Shown piece after piece: positions 35,201-47,611 of a stretch of 64,000 nt of DNA. The stretch's first letter is position 1; each line of letters starts with the position of its first letter. The translations under genes and the position numbers were made by a program. A model generated the notes under the pieces. It was given only the letters and a program-made list of their open reading frames with translations. It made no database searches and had not been told where the DNA came from. The stretch is from Pyrenopolyporus hunteri (taxonomy: Eukaryota; Ascomycota; Sordariomycetes; Xylariales; Hypoxylaceae). Where the stretch lies: contig CADCXC010000037.1 in assembly GCA_902806595.1 (NCBI GenBank), forward strand, positions 2,480,001 through 2,544,000, written 5' to 3'.

Positions 35201-38200
35201 ACTCGAATCGCGTCTTATATATTAACTATCCTCCGGCACGTGGTGGAAGACGAAGAAGTTATCAAGCAGATTATGCGAAGCGAGATCCGGGCCTTCTATG
35301 CTAGTGGCCGGAACACGCGACCGCTCGACGCGGCGGGTTTTATTAGGAATTTCTCTCACATCGCGCTTCGGGATCCGAAGTTGTTCGTCCAAGTCTCTAA
35401 CGAAACGGTAAAGCTGAGTCGATGGGCTCCCTCGGAAAACGGCCTTGGACGTGGACAGGCGGTGATCCTCAGAGAGGCCAAATCAGATATCCCGAAGGAT
35501 GATGTGGCACCCACCGTCAGAGCCACGGAAGATTTATCTATCCAAGACGTGAAGCCATCCACCGAGAGCGAAGATAAACAGATGGCGGATGCTTCTAAGC
35601 CTCATCAGCAGGATATCAAACGCCCTGTACTCGAGAATCCTGATGGCGTTGTCCATTTCTTACTCTGCGAGCTACTAAACTACAAGGAGGTTGATGACAA
35701 GGAGCCGTCGCAGCCTTCTAAAGAGGCGAAGAAGGCGGGTGATCAGGGCTCCCCTGCTCCTAGCGGAACCGTGGAGGCTGAAGGTGACGCGATCGACAGC
35801 AAGGAAAAGAAAATTAAGCCTTTCTTCAAAGCTGAGGAGCACCCGATCTTTATATACCGTTGCTTCCTCCTACATTGTCTCACGGAACTCCTAAAGAGTT
35901 ACAACCGTGCGAAGGTCGAATTTATCAATTTTAAGAGGAGCCAACCACTTTTCGCGAATACCCCCGTCAAACCCCGATCTAGCGTCCTCAACTACCTCCT
36001 GAACGATCTACTCTACTCTAGTCATATGGATGGCACTTTGGATACGGTTGCTCATAAGAAGAGATATGCCACTTCCGTTCAGACGCTGAATCTCTTAGTC
36101 GCCCTCGTAAGTAAGACAGGAGAGAAACCTGTCGAGCAGGCTCGAGATAAATACGACTACGACGACGAGCCGGATCTATTGTTTGTACGGAAATTCGTAC
36201 TAGATACGATTTTGAAGTCTTACAAGGATGCCGCCACGTCTAACGAGCCGTTCGATAGTAGATATGCTAGGATGCTAGCTTTAGCAGAGGCTATGCATCT
36301 CATGATGGGTGACAAAGACAAGGATTCTCCCGTAGCGTCTCGAGCTACCCATGACTCTATCGAGAGGTCGCAGGCTCAAATTCGGCGTCTCATGTACGAG
36401 AAAGGCTACCTTACCGCGCTCACGGCTTCTATTGCCGACATTGACCTCGCGTTCCCACCGGTGAAGCGGACCATCAAGTATATCCTTCGCGTGCTGCGAA
36501 TCTTGACTAGCACTGCTATTCATCTAAGCCACTCCAATATCATCCCTACCGTCCCCACACAGGAGAACGTCGACGAAGAGACGTTCTCAGCAAGTTCCCT
36601 TTCGGACATTGAGGATGACCGAGAGGAGACTCCGGATTTGTACCGGAATTCGGCTCTAGGCATGTTGGAGCCTGGCAGAGACCGAGACGGCGATTATTCG
36701 GAAGACTCGGAAGATGGTATGAATCCCGTGTTACGCCGCCCATTGGTAAATATGCTGACATGTGTAGATGATGACGAGGAGATGTACGATGATGAATACG
36801 ATGACGATATGGGGTACGAATCAGAAGATCGCGAGGAAGACGTTAGCGAAAGAGATGAAGAAGAGGAGCTCGAAGGGATGGGTCCTATCGAGGGGTTATC
36901 AGGAGACCATGGTGTCATTGAAGTCACTATGGAAGACGACGACGACGACGACGATGACGATATGGACGACGATGACGACGAGGAAGGTAGCGACGACGAC
37001 GAACTCGATTCTGATGAGATGGATGAGACGGAAGACCGTATTGAAATTGTCGATGATGAAGGTAACCCACTCGAGGACGATGGCGTTTCGGGGTGGGAGA
37101 GTGAGACTGATGATGATGATGACGACGACGACGAAGAAGAAGAAGAAGAAGAGGTTGACTATGACGCAGAGGCTCAGGACCTCCAAGAGGCTGCCGAGCT
37201 GCGAGATTTAGATGACGTCGATGGCCTGGGTCGATTTGGAAGTATCATGCGTGCTATGGAAGAGGAGGATTTTGATCCTCCTGACGACCTTAACGGCCTA
37301 GGCGACCGCTACATGGAAGATGAGGATGAAGATGGTAGGTGGTGTCTTGAGGAGGTATCTTTGCTCTTCTTATACTGATCGTGAATACAGAAGACGAAGA
37401 AGACGAAGATGACGTGGAAGACGAATACGCATACGAAGATGACTTCCCTAGTAAGTTTCTTTACTCCTCTTTCTCCTCCCTGGTGGGATTTCAAATTTAC
37501 ATGGCACTAACGGCCTTCTTCACTTTTTAAAAGATGATGCACCGCCCCGTGATGTTGGGCCCCAAAGCCTCGGTTGGGATACCCTTGTGGTTGAACCTCA
37601 CGGAGCTATTCTAGGCCATCATCATCATCGGCATCGCCACGGTACCCGCAGCCCCTTCCCTCCTATCCCGTTCATGATGGGGACCCGAGATCCTATCAGT
37701 AATTTCGGTACGTTAAAGGGTTAACCCTGACATACATATTTTTCGGACCCGCCCGACCACCTTCGGCTTCACGCGTTTCTTGAGACTTGTTTAGGGGCTA
37801 GGCTAACATAGTATATAGACCCGCGAGGCTTTAGGCAAGGTAATCGGCACGACCAGCGCCCGGTTGGCAATGAAGACGGCATGAATCCCCTACTTCGTCG
37901 TGGTAATGATGCTGGTAGAGATGGATCTCCTCGTCCGCCTCATCTCGGCGGTTTGGTTCGATTAGGATTCCCAAGTGGATTATTTGGCGGCGCTAATATC
38001 GACAGCCCAATGTCCATCATTAACGATCTTGTAGCTTCCCTGCCTGCCACTTTAGGCCGCAACGGACATGCATTCCATTTCCAGATAACCCAGGGACCGC
38101 GTGGTGATTTGCACGACCTGCATTTCCCGTTCGGACCTCATGTGCGCGAGTCTCGCTCTGACAACCGTCGCGAGACCTACCAAGAACCCACACAAGCCAC

Positions 38201-41200
38201 TTCGTTCACAACAGAGTCGACTGTGGCACGATGGACTGAGGAAGTTAAGATGATCTTTGGGACGCAGCACTCGGAAAAATCGCACCGCCTTCTTCCAGCA
38301 CTGCTATCATACCTCGTACCACCAGCCATTCAACATGAGAAGGAACTCAAGGCCAAGGAGGCAGAACGCCAAAGACAGCAGGAGGAGGAACGGAAGAGGC
38401 GAGAGGAGGAAGAGAGAAAAGCCAGAGAGGCGAAAGAAGCCGAAGAAAAGGCCGCCCGAGAGAAGCAGGAGGCCGAAGAACGCGAACGAGCGGCTGCGGA
38501 GTCAGCGGCACAAGCTCAGTCTCAAACGGCCACCACCCGTGAAGATAAACAGGGCGACAACGGAGAACCGGAGGCCATGGAAGGCGTAGAAACGTCCACT
38601 GCGCCCGTGGCTGCAGCGGAAGACGAACCTTCTACTGCCCAGCCCCGCTCTTTTACTACGATCAGGGGTGAACAAGTCGACGTCACAGAGTTGGGTATCG
38701 ATCCCGACTATCTTGAGGCGCTTCCCGAAGAGTTTAGGGAAGAAGTTATCGCCCAAACAGTAAGTACGCGTAGGGCACAAGCTCGAGAGGCCCCTAGGGG
38801 ATCAGGAGAGCAGACCGAGGTATTCCAGGAGTTCTTGGACGCCCTACCGGACGACCTTCGCCTAGAGATTGTTCAGCAAGAGCGGGCGGAACAACGCCGA
38901 CGAGAACGAGAAGAGATGCGGCGCCAGGCAGCCGTCCCTGGCCAGACGGCCGAAGCTCAAGACATGGACACTGCTAGCATATTGATGACTTTCCCACCGG
39001 CTCTTCGCGAACAAGTGCTCATAGAACAGGGTGCGGACATCATTGATTCCTTGCCACCCGATTTAGCAGCTCAAGCACGCCGACTTGTCCGACCTACAAA
39101 CCCTATCGTCCACGACAGGCCGTCTTCCAGTACTAACCGGGCGCGGGACAGCGTTCAGGTCGGCGGGACCGCCGATGTGGATAAGCCTCATCGAAGGACA
39201 GTCGTTCAAATGCTAGATAAGCCTGGCGTTTATACTTTGCTTCGTCTGATGTTTATCAATATGAAGGGCGGATCTCTGGAGACTTCATTGAGAAATCTAT
39301 TTAAAGACGTCTGCGAAAATCGACAGACACGATTCGACGTCGTCAGCAATCTACTTAAGATCCTGCAGGAAGGGTCGACTGACGTGGACGCTGTCGAAAG
39401 GAGCTTCGCATCTCTCTCTATCAAAGCGAAGCAACCCAAAGATGTTGATACTAAGACTCAAACTCCTCAAAGTCTAAAGCGTACATCCACGAATATCGGC
39501 AGCACCGGACCCATCCAGGCAAGCTCCGAGACGTCTCCACTCTTAATCGTTCAACAATGCCTCGACCTACTCTGCTACCTTGCGGAGCAGAATTCCAATG
39601 TTCCTTATCTATTCCTTACCGAGCACGAAGGCGTCAACACTGCTACCATCAAACGAAGCCATAGCCGCAAAGGAAAGAGCAAAGATGTGAAAGCCAACAA
39701 GTACGCCATCAACTCATTACTTGCCCTTCTCGACCGAGATCTCGTTATGGAAAGCTCTTCCATCATGGACAGTCTCTCACAACTGTTGAGCCGAGTGACG
39801 GTGGTACTACTTTCCATGGATCGTAAGCAAAAAGAAGCGGCTGAAGCTATCAAAAATCTCGATACCCAGGCCGCAAGTGCGGCAGGGTCTGGGGCGACTG
39901 CAGCCGGCGAGTCCGCGGCGGATACTGCGGGCGCCTCGGAGACCGCCAATCCAGATATATCGGAACGCGCAGGGGAGCAGTCTGCAAGTGGCCCTACCGA
40001 AGAATCCGAGAACGCGCCCTCCGGTACCGAGGCCGCCGAGGTCGAATCGTCCAAGGCAACCGAAAAACAAGCCATTCTCAAGAGAATGAAGCAGCTACAC
40101 CTCCCTGTTATCCCGGTCCACAACCTAACCCTTATCATCAAGATTTTCGTAGCTCGGGAGTGCAGTTCTAAGACTTTTAAGGAGACTCTGTCGACTATCA
40201 AGAATCTCTCTGTTATACCGGGGGCGATGTTGGTCTTCGGCGAAGAGCTTGCTCATCAAGCCCAGCTCCTGAGCGAGAAGATCGTTGTTCATCTCGACGA
40301 GCTATTACCCCATATTCAGAACGCCGCTTCCGGCACCGAGATCCAGGGCGTTGCCTTGGCCAAGTTCTCTCCTGGTGCTTCAGACCAGAATAAGCTTCTT
40401 CGGGTCTTAACGGCCCTTGATCATTTGTTCGCCCAGAAGAAATCGGATACAGCAGAAGGCTCGGATTCGGACAATACTAAGAAACAGGACTTGTTAGCCA
40501 CCCTGTACCGCAACCCGACATTCAACGCCCTATGGGAGAAGCTTAGCGCCTGCTTAAGCGCAATTCGTCAACGGGAAAGCCTACTTAACGTGGCAACCAT
40601 TCTTCTACCCTTGATCGAAGCCCTTATGGTGGTCTGCAAGGACACTACACAGAACGAGATATCGTCTCAGAGCCAGATAAGCAAGGATATGGTGCTCTCC
40701 AGCCCGCAGCCGGAGTCTCACTTGGCAGGTCTATTTTTCACTTTCACGGAAGAGCATCGTCGGATTCTCAATGAGCTCGTACGTAACAATCCGTCGCTAA
40801 TGAAAGGCACCTTTTCGCACCTCGTCAAGAACCCCAAGGTCCTAGAATTTGATAACAAGCGCAACTGGTTCAACCGCAGCGTTCACAACAAGCAACAGGC
40901 CAACCAACGACCTCATCCGTTGTTGCAGTTGCAAGTTCGTAGAGAGCACGTCTTCCACGACTCCTTCAAGTCACTCTACTTTAAGTCGGGCGAGGAGATG
41001 AAGTTCGGAAAGCTGAGCATCAGATTCCATGGCGAAGAAGGCGTGGATGCTGGGGGTGTCACCAGAGAATGGTTCCAGGTTCTCTCACGACAGATGTTCG
41101 ACGCCAACTATGCCCTCTTTGTACCAGTTTCGAGCGACCGAACGACCTTCCACCCTAACAAGCTGAGCGGCATTAACGACGAGCACCTCATGTTCTTCAA

Positions 41201-42111
41201 GTTCATCGGGCGAATTATCGGGAAAGCCCTGTACGAGGGCCGTTTGCTTGATTGCTACTTCAGCCGTGCGGTCTACAAACGAATCCTAGGCAAGCCTGTC
41301 TCGGTCAAAGACATGGAATCCTTCGACCCCGACTACTACAAGTCTCTCTCCTGGATGTTAAACAACGACATCACTGATATCATTACCGAAACGTTTTCGG
41401 TCGAGGATGATGAGTTCGGCGTTACTAAGATCCACGACCTGATCGAGAATGGCCGCAACGTGCCCGTGACGGAGGAGAATAAGCACGACTATGTACGTCT
41501 CGTAGTCGAGCACAAACTTTTGACTTCGGTCAAGGACCAGATGGAACACTTCCTAAAAGGTATGCTACGAAAAGAAATTTGGTCTTTAATTTATGCTTAG
41601 GCTAACCGTAAAACAGGATTCCACGAGATCATTCCCGCCGAACTCATATCTATCTTCAACGAACAAGAGTTGGAGCTTTTGATCTCTGGTCTACCGGATG
41701 TCGATATCGACGATTGGAAGAGCAACACCGAGTACCACAACTACTCCCCATCCTCTCCGCAGATCCAATGGTTCTGGCGGGCGGTCCGATCGTTCGACAA
41801 GGAGGAGCGCGCCAAGCTCCTTCAGTTCGTTACGGGGACTAGCAAGGTGCCTCTTAACGGCTTCAAAGAACTTGAGGGCATGAACGGGGTTAATCGATTC
41901 AACATCCATCGCGATTACGGAAACAAGGACCGTCTACCAAGCTCGCACACATGCTTTAACCGTAAGGATTCCCTATTATGCACTCGTGCTGGTATAGCTT
42001 ACTAATGTTCATACAGAGCTTGATCTCCCCGAATATGAGAGCTACGACATTCTCCGTAAGCAGTTACTCAAAGCCATTACTACTGGCAGCGATTACTTCG
42101 GGTTTGCGTAA
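29297..42111 (+). CDS. TOM1: HECT-type E3 ubiquitin ligase TOM1 (HUWE1 family)
   Basis: Giant E3 ubiquitin-protein ligase; in yeast Tom1 acts in nuclear mRNA export, histone and excess ribosomal-protein turnover. Nine exons: 29297-29344, 29410-33352, 33412-33884, 33935-37334, 37391-37450, 37534-37707, 37819-41559, 41617-41961, 42017-42111, all in phase, giving about 4092 aa as usual for fungal orthologues. The N-terminus MGKITKTIQPKHKETLSPWLQEF begins the armadillo-like DUF908/DUF913 region. A strongly acidic tract lies at about residues 2430-2570, followed by a His-rich patch (GHHHHRHRHG). An E/K/R-rich helix and ubiquitin-binding-like repeats DPDYLEALPEEFREEVIAQ and FLDALPDDLRLEIVQQ precede the HECT domain (about 3735-4092). 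The catalytic cysteine is in HTCFNQLDLPEY (codon 41952-41954, about C4059), and the C-terminus FGFA is intact. The donor of intron 3 (GTTCGC) is atypical. Confidence 0.97.
36925..37160 (+). repeat. GAC/GAT/GAA repeats encoding the TOM1 acidic tract
   Basis: Dense GAC, GAT, GAA and GAG codons over about 230 bases form two near-pure Asp/Glu runs. They stay in frame and are part of exon 4 of TOM1. An acidic tract in this place is a known feature of the HUWE1/Tom1 family. Confidence 0.85.
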
Positions 42112-42939
42112 AGAATGTCCAGATCCCATCAAAATTCATGAAACAATCACGAAAGGCACGATTTCGTCGAGCTGCTCCGTCATGATCACATCCCTCTGTA
42201 CAGCACAGTGAAAAAAAAGAAAGGGGCGGGAGGGGGGAAGGTATGGTGCGCATTATCCTTTTATTTCTCTCCTTCAACGTTAGGAGAGGCATTGCCCGGG
42301 TAACTTGAGATTCCAGCTAGCATTCGGCATATAGTTCCTACTAGGAGAGCTACGTCAACGGAGTGCAGGCCGTTGGCGCTAGCTAGTCTACTTGAGATTT
42401 TTGCCGCAATCCCCTTCATCATAGCATGTAGATTAGGGTTTCACTCAGTATTAATGCTTGACGCTTACGACGAATTCATAGCATGTGTTTAATGTCAATT
42501 GTGCTAGTCTTGCTATGCTGGTCTTGCTATTTCGTGAATCGGGTTGTTCCGAGGCCAAAATAAAAACTCGGCTATTGATCCTAATCATCATGATGCTACG
42601 TAAGATTTGTAGGCTGATCCGTACCTACCTATCTAGAGGACCGCTAACCCGCCATTCATATTTGATTTACCACCAAATAATGTAGGCCAGGGACTTACTA
42701 TAGCGTATGTTCAATCACCCTAAGTTCCAGTGCGTGTCGCGATGTTCTCTATTTTCCTGTCTGCTTTCGAATGCTATATACAAAATGTCGCCCTACTATC
42801 TTACCCGACACCCATCCTCCCCTACCTGGGTAACGCCAATAACTACCAGCTAGCCAGCACCCTGTCAGTCGGCAATTGCGGTACTTAGGTGAGTTGGGTA
42901 GGATACCCAGATATCAGATAAGATACGAGGTAAGTAGGC
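42112..42939. other. Convergent intergenic region between TOM1 and the endoglucanase gene
   Basis: About 830 bp of 3' flanks; includes an A-run followed by a G-rich stretch at 42211-42240. No gene recognised; the ORF at 42485-42685 is unsupported. Confidence 0.5.
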
Positions 42940-44460
42940 TTAGATGAAGTTGGTCAGCGACGGGAGGATCTTGGTGAACGCGGTGCCCGACGGCGGCTCG
43001 ATCGAGTACATGTAGTCAGCCCACCAGGGCCCGGCGCCCCACCACTGTAGAAGGATGTGTTAGTACCGCGTTAGTTCAGGTAGACATGTGTATCTCCCGA
43101 GAGCAAGAGGGAAAAGAAAAGTAGAAGATGGGGGAAGGGCTCCTCGACCCCTTCCTCAACCAAGCTGGCCGGGTGAGGTAAGTAAAGAATAGCGGTTGTT
43201 CGCAACGTACCAGCCAACCCGTCCAGACGTCCGAGTTCTCCTTCATGTACGACAGCATGCCCTGGATGGCCTGGATGCACTGGGCGTTGGCGCCGCCGGC
43301 CGTCTCGCCGATGAGGCCCTTCTTGCCGTTGGCCTTGAGCCAGGCGGTCGCGTCGGCGATGCGCTCCCGGCCGATCGTCGCCGATACGCAGGCTTCGCTC
43401 GTGCCGGAGCCGTCGGAGTCGAGGTATTGGTGCTGTTTTATCGATACTTAGTACCAAGTTTATCTAAGCTGTACGGGTTTACGCGGAGAAAGGGTGGAGG
43501 GGGCCGTACCATCTCGTAGATGATCTTGTCCTGCGGGTCCGTCAACTTGCCCATGGCCTCGGAGGTGCCGCTCGAGGTCTACACAAGACTTAGCAATAGC
43601 GCGACGGCGAACAAAAGGGGGGTTCGGCCACTGACCCAGTGCCAGGCGCCGGTCCACGAGTTGCCCTCGACGAAGATGTACTGCGAGGTGGCGCCGGCGC
43701 CGCGGATGGCGTCGATGGCGGCCTGGTTGAGCTGGCCGACGAGGGCGTTGTCCTCGTCGTGGAACTCGTTGTTGGTGTCGAAGATGACCTTCTCGTTGGC
43801 GGCGTAGCGCTTCGCTACGGTCGTCCACCACGCGCCGAACCCGGACACGTCCGTGATGATGTTGTTGTAGTACCGGCCGAAGTTGTGCGGGTCGATGACG
43901 GCGTAGGCGCCCCTGGGAATTGGTGGTGAGTGATGGCGAGGGGATGGAAGAAAAGGGAGGTTAGACTGACTGGCCGGTGATGAACGTGACGATCTGAGGT
44001 TACTGGTTAGTTATTGCACACCACGCCGTGTGATTCTAGAACTTACGTCGTCAAGGCCGGCGGCGTACGTCTCGTTGACGGTGCCGGTCAACTTTTGTGG
44101 GATGATGCGCTCCCTAGTTATTGTTCAGCATTATTTCCGAGTACTACTGTTTATCAAATGGGAACAGACATCATGATCGGAATACGGAACGTGTTGAAGC
44201 CCTTCTGGATCAAGGTCTTTCCTAATATTAGCAACCAAACTAATACGCTTAAGAGCCAGCCTGCTTACAGAGATAGCATTGTGGTCGGGCCAGGTGTAGT
44301 CCTTGCCTAGACGTCCGGGGATGGCAGTGTTGCCGAACTCGGCCCCCGACTCGCTCACGCCGGTGAACTGGAAAGCGGTGGCGCGCTTCGTGGTCTTGGT
44401 GGGCGACGCGAAGGCGCCCGAGGCAGCAGCAGCGCCAAGGAGCAGACTGGTGAACCTCAT
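42940..44460 (-). CDS. Secreted endo-beta-1,4-glucanase, glycoside hydrolase family 5
   Basis: Endoglucanase cutting internal beta-1,4 bonds of cellulose, secreted. Eight exons on the minus strand: 44460-44269, 44216-44170, 44113-44047, 43993-43971, 43912-43636, 43578-43510, 43432-43211, 43044-42940, all in phase, giving 333 aa. Residues 1-18 form a signal peptide, with a possible KR processing site near residue 26. GVSESGAEFG and YTWPD open the barrel. The acid/base glutamate lies in FDTNNEFHD (about E159) and the nucleophile in LIGETAGG (about E268); DPHNFGRY and MHQYLDSDGSGTSEAC are other GH5 blocks. The end is WWGAGPWWADYMYSIEPPSGTAF. There is no carbohydrate-binding module or linker, so it is a catalytic domain only. 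Exon 2 was set to open at ACC TTG because this restores the family spacing ISTLIQKGFN. Subfamily GH5_5 is my best guess. Confidence 0.93.
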
Positions 44461-45850
44461 GATGTCTACACTACGACGAAGACGTGCGTATGACTTGGGA
44501 TGAAGACAAGCTTCTCGATACCCGTGGTCAGGGACGCTAGCGGCTTGCTACTTATACCTTCATGAACTAGGTGTGTGACGCGTGGCGGAAGCCGACGTTC
44601 CGCCCCGCGCAAAGGATACGACAGCATAAACGGTTACGTCCAGGGCGGCCCATTGGCGCTAGAGGCACTTACGGCGAGCAGATCGTAGATCTCCGGATGT
44701 ATAAGCTATTGAGCCTCATATTAAAGTTGCTCGTCCCTCACAGGTACCGGTGGGGTGATCTCATAAAGGCAAGGACGAGACATTGCGCCGGAGGAGCACC
44801 GTGGGTTACCGATAGCCCGGCCGCAGTGGATGTCTACAGTACATAGTCTCAATGCCCTTCCTTTGCAGGGGTCCGGCTATAGTACTTATGGAAGAAGGAC
44901 TACTTCTCTCTTTCGTCATGGACTAATAGCACGGCACATGAACTATAAGTACCCGATATTGGACAATTCCACTTCGAAGATGTAGAGAAGGTGGTGGAAG
45001 AAGAGATGTGGTAAACAGAGCTCTGTAAAGCTTGTTGCTGCTTCCAGGGGGGCGGGGCGTAGCTCTCCGCAGGTATATTAGGTCATGCTAAGGAGCGTCT
45101 CTCCGCGTGGCGATGGAATCACATCATAGCGTAAAAGGAACAAAAGTTGGGGGAGCCAGTAAACGACGTGGAGCCAAAAGATGAAACTGGCCGACAGCCC
45201 ACAGGTTAAATGGGAAAGGCAGCCAGGTCCCCGAATCGTATTAGGGGACGCGTCTGGCTTCGGATTCACGACTCGTATTGGTAGTCTATTCCGTTACTCT
45301 CGTTATGGAACTTTCAATGTCGTAGGAAGTCTGAATTAAGTAAGCCGGGTCACTGTCAACAAGAAGACAGGGGTCTGGGAGAGCTGTTTGAGAGATTATC
45401 TTAAACCAACCGAAGTAGATTGAAATGCGTTCGATGCCAGCGTATAACAATAAAGGTCACCATTCATTGAGTCCTTGAGATTGGAATCGTCCATGTTAAA
45501 AGTGGAATATCTCCTATACTTGCTGTAGTCTCGTGGTTTACATATCAACCACAATGAAATGCTCTAGAGTTGTGGAAGAACTCGGGGATGAATCCAGAAA
45601 AAAATGTCCAAGAGTCAAGTCAAGCTGAACACCGTATATAAGAATATCTAGCTGTATTCATCTAACGCCAATCAATCCCCATACCCATTAAACCCTATCT
45701 TATCAAAGACCGCTAATAAAATGGAAGAACGTTAATCCCCCACCTAATTCGCGCCCACGACACGGGGATATGCATCTACCAAGTACATCCCGTCTAGAAT
45801 TTAATGCGACGAGCTCGTCCATCAACACTCGTTGTTCAAGTCCAGACAAA
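44461..45850. promoter_or_regulatory. Divergent intergenic region, endoglucanase and RSM19 promoters
   Basis: About 1.4 kb between two genes transcribed away from each other. No obvious repeat or gene; short ORFs at 44571-44846 and 45078-45269 are unsupported. I saw no convincing regulator-binding cluster for the cellulase gene by eye. A TTAAACCCTATC word at 45690-45701 lies near the RSM19 leader. Confidence 0.4.
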
Positions 45851-46364
45851 ATGCAGCCGACAAGGTGGCTAATGAGAGGCCGATCGGTGTGGAAGGGTAA
45901 GCCGGATATACATCCCCTCTAATTTCACCTCTCCCTCTGCCCTATATTACTCTTAACTAACACATCTCTGCCCAGGGCCGCACATCGTACCGTAAGAGGA
46001 TACCTCCCAACCCCTCCAAGCCAAATATCTAACCCAACTACCACACACACAGCCTCCCCATCGTGCACCCGGCGCCGGGCCAAAGCGTCGTACCGATCAA
46101 GACGCAGGCGCGCTCCGCGACCATCCTGCCCAGCTTCGTCGGGCTCAAGTTCCAGATCCACAACGGCAAGGACTACGTCGACCTCGAGGTGACCGAGGAC
46201 ATGGTCGGGCACAAGCTGGGGGAGTTCGCGATGTACGTTCTTCTGTTCTTCTTCTTCTTCCTCACCGATTCCTACAACAACACAAGAAAGACAGGTGTGC
46301 TAACATGTTCCCGCTTTCGCTATCCAGAACGAGAAAACCCTTCGTCTGGGCGCGAGCGAAGTAA
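45851..46364 (+). CDS. RSM19: Mitochondrial small-subunit ribosomal protein S19 (uS19m)
   Basis: Component of the mitochondrial small ribosomal subunit, near the head of the particle. Four exons, 45851-45896, 45976-45991, 46053-46232 and 46328-46364, join in phase to 92 aa, practically the size of yeast Rsm19. The joined N-terminus reads MQPTRWLMRGRSVWKGPHIV and continues PLPIVHPAPGQSVVPIKTQA. The family core is ATILPSFVGLKFQIHNGKDY, then VDLEVTEDMVGHKLGEF, ending TRKPFVWARAK. Exon 2 has just 16 bases and exon 4 only 37, which explains why no long ORF covers the ends. The short N-terminus lacks a long cleavable presequence, as in yeast. It converges on TAF10. Confidence 0.93.
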
Positions 46365-46990
46365 ACCGGGAGACGACCATAAGGCGTGGGCGTGGGCATG
46401 GGCATACATTACTCGGTGTTCTAGGACCCTGGATGGGAAGAGAAGAATATCAAGAGATGACTTTACTGTCTGCTGTACATTACACCACTACACCACGGCA
46501 CATACATACACATGAATCAAGAGAATTAAAAAAACAGCAAAATCAGAAAATGCGGGAAACGTATCAATTAGTACATAACACCAACCCGCAAGGGCTTCCA
46601 AGGAAGCCATCTAGAAGCTAGTATTTATACAGCCATAGCCAGCCCCCTTTATAAAAAGCTTGCATGTACCTATGTAGTGCGTCATCCGCTAGGCCCTTCT
46701 TAAAACAAGAAACGAAAACCCTTAAACGCCGACGCCATTTTTCCAAGGACATATTTTCCCGCTCCCCCACTCTGTGAGGGTTTTCGTAGAAGTGTGTGCG
46801 TGCCGATCCGTAAACAATAGATATAAGTATGTTACCGCGAGTATCTTTGATAGTACAATGCCAAGAGGGTCGTCTTCGCATATCCAGGTTCAGCCCCAAC
46901 TTCAGCGGGAGACAGACGGTTCTCCTCATCTTAGTTTATAGCGGGAGTGCTGAACGGAGCTTCTACACACCTAGACAAAGGAGAGTATCC
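46365..46990. other. Convergent intergenic region between RSM19 and TAF10
   Basis: About 625 bp of 3' flanks with a GGGCATGGGCATGG-type short repeat near 46388-46405 and A-rich stretches near 46525-46555. No gene recognised. Confidence 0.5.
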
Positions 46991-47611
46991 TTATCTGTAG
47001 AACTCGCTCCTCTTGACGTTGACGCCGTACTCGCCCACAGCCATGCCCAGATCCTCCATCGTGAGGACGGTCCGGTTCTGGCTGCCGCCCTGGCCTCCGC
47101 CGCCGTAGCCCGCTCGCTGGATACCCAGGGGTCCGCCGCGTCCCTGGTCCTTGGCGCCGGCCTGTGTCTGGCCGGGGATCTGCAGGCCCGCCGCGGCGCC
47201 GAGGTTGCCCATCGGGTTGTTCGCGCTGGTGTTCGACGCCCGGATGCGGCTGTACTGGTACGCGTCGGCGGCGATGTCGGCGATGAACTTTTGCACGGCG
47301 AGAGCGATGAGACGCGCGAGCCGGGGGTCGGTGTACGGTGGTGGCGGAAGGCCGGCTTTTGTCATGTAGTAGTTGGTCACGGCGTCGGGGATCTGCTACG
47401 TGGTTAGTGGTGACTGAGACGGGTATAGTAAAAGGGTCAGACGCGGCGCGCTCACGATCGGTGCGTAGTCGTCCATCTTGCTCATGAACTCCTTCAGGGA
47501 CGTGTCCTTTCGAGTAGGCATCTTCGGCTCCGAGGGCAGAGCCGCGTCGGGCTCGTTCTGCTGGGAGGCCGCGGGGGGGACCTGCTCGTTCTCCGAAGGT
47601 GCGTTGGCCAT
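46991..47611 (-). CDS. TAF10: Transcription initiation factor TFIID / SAGA subunit 10
   Basis: Histone-fold subunit shared by TFIID and the SAGA co-activator in the nucleus. Two exons, 47611-47456 and 47392-46991 (63-bp intron, GTGAGC donor, CAG acceptor, phase 0), give 185 aa. The N-terminal 37 residues are disordered and Gln/Pro/Glu-rich. The histone fold begins TSLKEFMSKMDDYAPI and continues IPDAVTNYYMTKAGLPPP, then LARLIALAVQKFIADIAADA. A Gly/Gln-rich loop (about 113-155) interrupts it, and the end is the signature LTMEDLGMAVGEYGVNVKR followed by SEFYR. The size is normal for filamentous fungi. The ATG at 47611 is the first in frame. Confidence 0.96.

Noticed and set aside
46829..47407. 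192-codon plus-strand ORF across TAF10
   Set aside because: Shadow of TAF10 exon 2; composition follows the antisense of GC-rich codons and no family motif is present.
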